A stretch of DNA of 36,482 nucleotides from a virus. Numbering within the stretch: position 1 is the first letter of the stretch; the number at the start of each line of letters is the position of its first letter. The stretch spans positions 1 to 36,482 of the IMG/VR virus record IMGVR_UViG_3300030101_003074; one strand, 5' to 3'. The notes under the pieces are model-generated. The model had not been told where the DNA came from. It was given only the letters and a program-made list of their open reading frames with translations, and ran no database searches. Below, piece after piece: positions 31,844-36,482 of the stretch. The translations under genes were made by a program, and so were the position numbers.

Positions 31844-32540
31844 ATCTTTTCCTTTTCCATAATAAGTTTTTATAGTTGTCTAAATAATATCTAAACATAC
31901 TAACGTGTTCTTCATTCGTGTGTTGATTGTAGTCATAAACTTCCATTTTCCAATCTTCTCTTTTAAAAGGGATTACCCAAACCAAAGGTTGCCCAGCTTC
32001 AACGATAAAATCTTTATCAAACTTTTTTACAATAAAAGGGAAATTGACAGGAAACTTGTATACATCTGTATCAACAATTCCTTCTGCTATTCGTATTTTG
32101 GAAGGAGAGTTAGGAGGGTTAAGAAACATACAACTATAACCTTTAGGTGTTTGAATAGACCAAGGATTGTTAATTTTAAGTAGTATCTTTATTTCTTCCT
32201 CATTAAAAAACTCTTCGTTTATCTGCCAATATCCATGATCACTAATACCAGAATCAACTAAGATAGCTTGGTTTTCTTTTAGGTTTTGATTATATTCTAT
32301 AGCAATTGTGTCGTCTGATTTTTTGTAACATAAAAATGCAAAATTATTTACAAGATAATAACCTGACGTTAAGACATCAAGAAAAGGAATACATCTTTTT
32401 ACAGAACCTCCTTTTTCCTTACCCCCTGGAAAGTTTTGCATAGACTTATACCAATTTGGCACTCTCTTCTTTGAAGGTATTGGCTTTTCTATTAAAGAAA
32501 AATGTTCGCTATAAAATTTTATTTTCTTACTAAATAACAA
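31836..32540 (-). CDS. DUF6065-like hypothetical protein, 234 aa
   Basis: The frame starts at a TTG (32540) just inside the preceding gene; the next ATG is 33 codons later and would remove the PIPSKKRVPNWYKSM segment, typical of the family start. Other words are VKRCIPFLDVLTSGYYL, NNPWSIQTPKGYSCMFLNPP, and IEAGQPLVWVIPF-like VEAGQPLVWVIPF near the end. I match this to DUF6065-type proteins that accompany 2OG oxygenases in marine phages; their role is unknown. The NPP and IPF words suggest a beta-barrel. No metal triad is evident. Confidence 0.7.
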   Translation of the reverse strand: MLFSKKIKFYSEHFSLIEKPIPSKKRVPNWYKSMQNFPGGKEKGGSVKRCIPFLDVLTSGYYLVNNFAFLCYKKSDDTIAIEYNQNLKENQAILVDSGISDHGYWQINEEFFNEEEIKILLKINNPWSIQTPKGYSCMFLNPPNSPSKIRIAEGIVDTDVYKFPVNFPFIVKKFDKDFIVEAGQPLVWVIPFKREDWKMEVYDYNQHTNEEHVSMFRYYLDNYKNLLWKRKRYD

Positions 32541-33139
32541 CTAGGTAATCCAATGAAAGGTCTTCCGTCATTAAGTTTAGCATCTTTTGTTTCTACATTG
32601 TTGTAATGAAGAAAAACTTGAGTGCATCTCTCTCCTTCAAAAGGTTCTCTCCAATGCTCCAAAATATTACCTTTGTAAACCAGCATGTCTCCAGGTGATA
32701 GGTTAACGGCAATTCCTTCTTTACCTGATTCACCACTGGGCTCTAAATAAATAGGCCACATATCGCCACCCAAGTTTAAGGTTGTAGATATCTCACAAGA
32801 AAATCTATCTATGTGTCTAGTTAGTTCATGACCTTTTCTATAAACCCTAGCATATGAATAGTTTGGATTAAGCTTTAAGCCTGTTGTGTATTCCATTCTA
32901 GGATGAAGCGCTTGAAGTAAAACTTCCATGGCTACATCTGCATAGTGAGAGTATGCCCCTGGAACTTGTTCATCTCTAAAAGTTCCGAACACCTCATCAT
33001 ACGGAGAAATAATTTTATCTTCAAAAAGTCTTTTAGCTACTTTTTCTTTCAAAGTAAAATACTCCTCTATGAAAGCAGCTACCTCTTCACTAATCGCATT
33101 TTTTATTACTGTGTAATTATTAGTTTGAAATTCATTCAT
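32519..33139 (-). CDS. Fe(II)/2OG-dependent oxygenase
   Basis: 206 aa. Triad H109-x-D111 (ELTRHIDRFSCEISTTLNL), LSPGDMLVYKGNILEHW with H162, and R171 (GERCTQVFLHYN). The N-terminus begins FQTNNYTVIKNAISEEVAAF, a common lead-in of these enzymes. A YAxxYxxGHELxxHxD layout is usual in phage and bacterial 2OG oxygenases of this group. Start overlaps the preceding stop as TAATG. Substrate unknown. Confidence 0.83.
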   Translation of the reverse strand: MNEFQTNNYTVIKNAISEEVAAFIEEYFTLKEKVAKRLFEDKIISPYDEVFGTFRDEQVPGAYSHYADVAMEVLLQALHPRMEYTTGLKLNPNYSYARVYRKGHELTRHIDRFSCEISTTLNLGGDMWPIYLEPSGESGKEGIAVNLSPGDMLVYKGNILEHWREPFEGERCTQVFLHYNNVETKDAKLNDGRPFIGLPSCYLVRK

Positions 33140-33762
33140 TATTTAAAATCCTTTCCTCTGAACCATGTTACTAATGAATATCTAGTTCCTTTAGTTACTT
33201 TTTTTACCTGATGCCAGTTATCACTAGGAAATAAAATTACGGTTCCTTGATTTAACCACTCAGGCTCTGAAAAAGTTTTTTTCTCTAGTTTCATAATTGG
33301 AGATAAATTAGGACTAACTATTTCTAGATTACCTCCCTCGTACTCACTAGGGTCTGTCAAACATGCAACTAAAGAAAGCTTTCTACTAAGACCGTCATGC
33401 CATCCGTCTCCCCCGTGAGGTGCTACGTCTTGATGCCAACCATAAAACTGACCTTCTGTATATTTAGTAAATTGATAAGGCTCTCCATCATCTATATCAA
33501 AGTTCCATCCAGCGTCTTTGTTAGCTTGCTCCATAAGTTCATGAAACCAAACATTCATCCATCTCATGGGCTCTATCCAAGCAACTCTTGAGTTTCTTAT
33601 TTTAGACAATTCTTTTTCTTCTTCTTCTGTAAGTTCGTCCGACTTTTTACCTGTTGTAACAGCTCTCTGCTCCTTAATCATCTTACCAAATTTTATGATG
33701 TCATTACAAAATGAAGGAGGCAATGCCTTGTCGTAGAACCAATAAATATTTTCTAAATACAC
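33139..33762 (-). CDS. PKHD-type Fe(II)/2OG-dependent oxygenase
   Basis: 207 aa from a GTG at 33762 that shares a base with the preceding stop (TAGTG); a TTG at 33783 is the alternative. Triad H110-x-D112 (FYGWHQDVAPHGG), LVACLTDPSEYEGGNLEIVSPN, GTVILFPSDNWHQV with H184, and R194 (GTRYSLVTWFRG). This is the classical PKHD/prolyl-4-hydroxylase layout. It is the first enzyme gene after the tail-fibre and chaperone genes, so it would be made with tail proteins. Confidence 0.87.
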   Translation of the reverse strand: MYLENIYWFYDKALPPSFCNDIIKFGKMIKEQRAVTTGKKSDELTEEEEKELSKIRNSRVAWIEPMRWMNVWFHELMEQANKDAGWNFDIDDGEPYQFTKYTEGQFYGWHQDVAPHGGDGWHDGLSRKLSLVACLTDPSEYEGGNLEIVSPNLSPIMKLEKKTFSEPEWLNQGTVILFPSDNWHQVKKVTKGTRYSLVTWFRGKDFK

Positions 33763-34121
33763 TACGCTGGTTGAGCTGGCCAAGCGGTTCCGCTGTCATC
33801 TAAAGCTACAATTACTGTAGCATTGTTGGCGGGATAGTCTCTAAGTGCTTGCCTATATGTAGCCCATTCTGCTTTCTTTGAATCTGTTAAAGGGGAGTCA
33901 GAGAGTTGTGTCCAGTCACTATTTACTAGTAACTTGTTTCTTTCTTCTCTCACTTCGTCTGCTGTTAACGTCTTTGTATCTGCAACATCACTTCCAGTGT
34001 AAAACCAACCAGGTAATACATTATCATTTGATGTTTCTAAAAAACCTTCTCTATTAGTTGGTTGAGAGTCAAGAACTTCAACCACTCTGTTCTGTGTGTT
34101 TATGTTATACCATTTAGCCAT
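33762..34121 (-). CDS. Phage tail assembly chaperone-like protein, 119 aa
   Basis: The C-terminal half has the well-known pattern EVREERNKLLVNSDWTQLSD, then PLTDSKKAEWATYRQALRDYP, found in tail-assembly-chaperone and tail-fibre-assembly proteins of many phages. The N-terminus WYNINTQNRVVEVLDSQP is a small beta domain. It directly follows the tail-fibre gene (TAATG overlap), the usual place for a fibre-folding helper. Role inferred from domain and position. Confidence 0.8.
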   Translation of the reverse strand: MAKWYNINTQNRVVEVLDSQPTNREGFLETSNDNVLPGWFYTGSDVADTKTLTADEVREERNKLLVNSDWTQLSDSPLTDSKKAEWATYRQALRDYPANNATVIVALDDSGTAWPAQPA

Positions 34122-35443
34122 TATGGGAAATACTCCGTGAATTGCGCTTTACCAGCGTTACCTGCTTGACCAGTTCCTCTGTTTCCTGGTCTACCTGTTC
34201 CACCCGTACCAACTGTTACGGAAACTGGAGAACCTTTGGTGTAGTTACCTACGATATCTCTGTAGACACCACCTGCTCCTCCGCCTGAACCTTCTTCACC
34301 ACCTGCTGGTCCTGCCCCTTTACCACCGTTACCAAGTGGAGAGAAAGGAGATACTGCACCGTTACCACCACTACTTGTAGCGTTACCGGCTTGACTTGCG
34401 GTTCCTGCTTCACCAAAAGCACCTGAAGCGGCACCACCAGGAGTTGAGTTTGCACCTCCAGAAGGGAAACCCGCTGCTCCTTGAGGACCACCATTAGCTG
34501 CTCCAAAAGGGAAAGTTGTGTTACCACCAGGCTGACCTTGTCCCTGACCGAAACCGTGACCACCACAACCGCCTGAGCCACCTCCACCTAAACCAAAAGC
34601 AACACCAAACATTGCATCTGATCTAGAAGTGAAAGAACCTGTACTTGTTAACTGTTGTGTGGTTGTTACGTTTCCAACAACACCACCTGCTGCATCAGCA
34701 AAAGCTAGAGCGCCAGGAGCTGTTACACTTAAAACTTGTCCTTCAGTTCCTACTGAAGTTAAACCCGTACCACCTTTACTTGTAGGGACAGTTGGTAATC
34801 TATCTGATCCTAAAGTACCTGAACCAATATTACTTGCGTTTAAGGCTGTTAAAGCAGATCCATCTGCTGCTGGTAAGGTTGCAGGGAATCTTGCATCAGG
34901 AACTGTGCCTGAGGCTAAATCTGCTGCGTCTAAATTTGTTAAGTTTGCGCCACTAACTGCTGGCAAAGTAGCAGGGAATCTTGCATCTGGTAAAGTGCCT
35001 TTGTTTAAAGCAGCTGCGTCTGTTGAACTTGAAATTTCTACATTAAAGTCTGATGCACCATCACAATATACTGTTGTGTGTGCACCTTGTGTAATTAAAG
35101 TACCGTTGGCTTGGTGACCTGTGGCTGCGATTGTTAGTGTTTGTGAACCTGTTGTATTATTAAAAAATGTGTATTTACTTTCAGTGGCAGGGATAAATAC
35201 TACGATATCACCCGTTAGAGCTCCTGTTAGTTCAATTGTTCTATTTGATGACTCTGCTGTATCAGAGGCATTTGCTGTTGAAAGTGTAATATTTGCGGAT
35301 CCAGCTACAGATTTTGAAATGTAACCAGACATAAAAGCATCAATGACGTCTAAGTTATTGTTGGTATTGGTACCCCATGTGTTGGCATTTGCGCCAGTTG
35401 CCATAAGTTCTAGTTTAAGTCTATCTGAAAAGTTACTACTCAT
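34121..35443 (-). CDS. Tail fibre protein with glycine-rich adhesin-like tip
   Basis: 440 aa. The N-terminus SSNFSDRLKLELMATGANAN, then TWGTNTNNNLDVIDAF, matches the attachment domain of many marine phage tail fibres. Two copies of a DARFPATLPA unit lie 30 residues apart (about 153-162 and 183-192); a 17-base word is exactly repeated in the DNA at 34881-34897 and 34971-34987. Residues about 284-440 are dominated by glycine (GLGGGGSGGCGG, GGKGAGPAGG), like polyglycine-sandwich tip adhesins such as S16 gp38. It would recognise the host surface. AGAGAGGTAAAAAC precedes the start. Confidence 0.82.
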   Translation of the reverse strand: MSSNFSDRLKLELMATGANANTWGTNTNNNLDVIDAFMSGYISKSVAGSANITLSTANASDTAESSNRTIELTGALTGDIVVFIPATESKYTFFNNTTGSQTLTIAATGHQANGTLITQGAHTTVYCDGASDFNVEISSSTDAAALNKGTLPDARFPATLPAVSGANLTNLDAADLASGTVPDARFPATLPAADGSALTALNASNIGSGTLGSDRLPTVPTSKGGTGLTSVGTEGQVLSVTAPGALAFADAAGGVVGNVTTTQQLTSTGSFTSRSDAMFGVAFGLGGGGSGGCGGHGFGQGQGQPGGNTTFPFGAANGGPQGAAGFPSGGANSTPGGAASGAFGEAGTASQAGNATSSGGNGAVSPFSPLGNGGKGAGPAGGEEGSGGGAGGVYRDIVGNYTKGSPVSVTVGTGGTGRPGNRGTGQAGNAGKAQFTEYFP

Positions 35444-35493
35444 GTTTTTACCTCTCTAAAATATATCTTTTTTTGTTATTCAAGCAACACTTT

Positions 35494-36477
35494 TTATGCT
35501 GCGTCAACCTCTGTCCAAGTATTACTTGCACCTGTTACAACGTTTGCCCAAGGTGTAGCAAAAGGATTACCTGCTACCACAGTCAGATCTAGCCCCGTAA
35601 CATCAACGGTTGCTGAGGCGTTTACCGTGGCTGTTCCTGTAGCGAAGCTAATAGCGACAGTCGAAACACTAACAATGACACCCGTACCACCTGTGGCTGA
35701 AGCTGTTCCAGCGGAGAAGCTGGACGACAATCCAGTAACATTTACCACTGCGTCCGCTTCCACAACAGCAGTCCCTAGAGCAGAAGCCATAGTAACTGGC
35801 ACAGGATCTACTTGAGTAAAGATATCAATAAATGGAGTCCCGATAGCAAAGTCTAATTGATCAGAAGGTGCAACAACTGCTACACTTCCTTCACCAGAAA
35901 CAGTCGCTCCTGATAAAGCAGCACTGACTAATTGACTATCTAAAGTAACAAGAGATGTTCCTGTTTCAGTCGTATCGCCTAGAGCACTTGTCATCTCTAG
36001 TCCTGTTACAGAAACTATGACACCCGATCCTACTTCTACTGTAGGTGTGCCTAACGCAGTAGACATCGTAACGCTACTAACGTTAGTAATAAATTCTATG
36101 TTCTCATTCCAGGCAAATGAACCCCAAGTATTTCTACCCCAACCTGCATCAACAGTTCCCGATGCAGTTTCCGTTCCTGTTGTAAATGCCATAGAAAGAC
36201 TTGGCATAACAACGCCTGTGCCTTCTCCTACAGTTACTCCAGATAATTGTGTTTCGAAAGAAACACCTGTTGGAAAAATTACGTGTTCAGGTTCACCTAT
36301 TGCGGTGCCTAAAACAGAAGATACTTGAAGTGAATCAAGTGTAACTACAACATCAGTAAAGGCAGTTTCAGTGCCTAATGCTGTTGTAGTCGATAACCCA
36401 GTAACAGATACTGTGATCGAGCTTTGTTGGCCCCATGCGCCTTCGCCCCAATTATTTTCACCCCAAGCATCTGCCAT
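35494..36477 (-). CDS. Repetitive beta-rich virion protein with W/G motifs, 327 aa
   Basis: Built from about twelve degenerate units of roughly 20-26 residues with the pattern V-x-V-T-G-L followed by ALGT-x-T (examples VSVTGLSTTTALGTET and VSVTGLEMTSALGDTT). Two tryptophan/glycine segments interrupt it: WGENNWGEGAWG at the N-terminus and GWGRNTWGSFAWNE in the middle. Similar W/G-plus-repeat proteins occur in marine phages next to tail genes. It is probably an elongated virion surface or tail protein. The ATG lies 3 bases from the window edge, so upstream signals cannot be seen; no enzyme motif. Confidence 0.7.
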   Translation of the reverse strand: MADAWGENNWGEGAWGQQSSITVSVTGLSTTTALGTETAFTDVVVTLDSLQVSSVLGTAIGEPEHVIFPTGVSFETQLSGVTVGEGTGVVMPSLSMAFTTGTETASGTVDAGWGRNTWGSFAWNENIEFITNVSSVTMSTALGTPTVEVGSGVIVSVTGLEMTSALGDTTETGTSLVTLDSQLVSAALSGATVSGEGSVAVVAPSDQLDFAIGTPFIDIFTQVDPVPVTMASALGTAVVEADAVVNVTGLSSSFSAGTASATGGTGVIVSVSTVAISFATGTATVNASATVDVTGLDLTVVAGNPFATPWANVVTGASNTWTEVDAA

Positions 36478-36482
36478 GGTAA

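Noticed and set aside
34629-35117. 162-codon plus-strand frame antisense to the tail fibre
   Set aside because: Composition mirrors the repeats on the other strand; it lies wholly within a well-supported gene.
35460-35487. Possible late promoter (TTGCTT, 16 bases, TATATT) before the tail-fibre gene
   Set aside because: The -35 box is weak and AT-rich gaps give such matches by chance; not like the two shared promoters.
1-36482. CRISPR array, tRNA or insertion sequence
   Set aside because: No regularly spaced identical repeats, cloverleaf-like sequence, transposase or terminal inverted repeats were seen.

Overview
The window looks like part of the genome of a tailed, lytic-type bacteriophage from an AT-rich marine lineage. 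It resembles uncultured marine podovirus-like phages of SAR11-type hosts. This is inferred from gene families, strong AT richness (judged by eye, not computed), tight ATGA/TAATG gene overlaps and the absence of any host gene, tRNA or integrase. Terminase, portal and major capsid genes are not here and presumably lie outside the window.

Left part (1-9714, all on the minus strand): a replication and nucleotide-metabolism module. Read in its own direction it runs: a conserved phage protein (9638), a coiled-coil conserved protein, an SSB-like protein with an acidic IPF tip, a terminator, an archaeo-eukaryotic-type primase, a C5-cytosine methyltransferase that shares its DNA with a second long reading frame, an SF1 helicase, a family A DNA polymerase, several very small genes (one ribbon-helix-helix-like, one a single membrane helix), two conserved phage proteins, and a structured leader before two small genes at the left edge. 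Two minus-strand promoters with the same TTGTAA-N18-TATAAT layout drive this module. One of them overlaps a rightward promoter at 9660-9699.

Middle island (9715-12432, plus strand): an SNF2-like helicase, a PP-loop (PAPS-reductase-like) enzyme with a probable Fe-S site, and two small proteins, forming a divergent operon. It converges on the late module with a 4-base overlap.

Right part (12429-36477, minus strand): the late module. From right to left it encodes a repetitive W/G-motif protein, a glycine-rich tail fibre, a tail-assembly-chaperone-like protein, a first block of modification enzymes (29445-33762), a 608-residue structural protein with two small companions, a second block of modification enzymes (21733-27074), a set of large presumed internal virion or ejection proteins with glycine-zipper segments, a 30-residue peptide and a T4-type lysozyme.

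The most striking feature is the pair of enzyme blocks. I count eleven small proteins with the Fe(II)/2-oxoglutarate oxygenase-type facial triad (eight HxD...H...R, three HxH...H...R). With them are one tryptophan-halogenase-like flavoenzyme, one GT-A glycosyltransferase, one protein resembling DUF6065, and one unrecognised protein. All are chained by short overlaps and embedded among virion genes. This looks like a phage-encoded tailoring pathway made during late infection; its substrate is unknown. The second notable feature is the overprinted methyltransferase locus, which also seems to start at an AUU codon.
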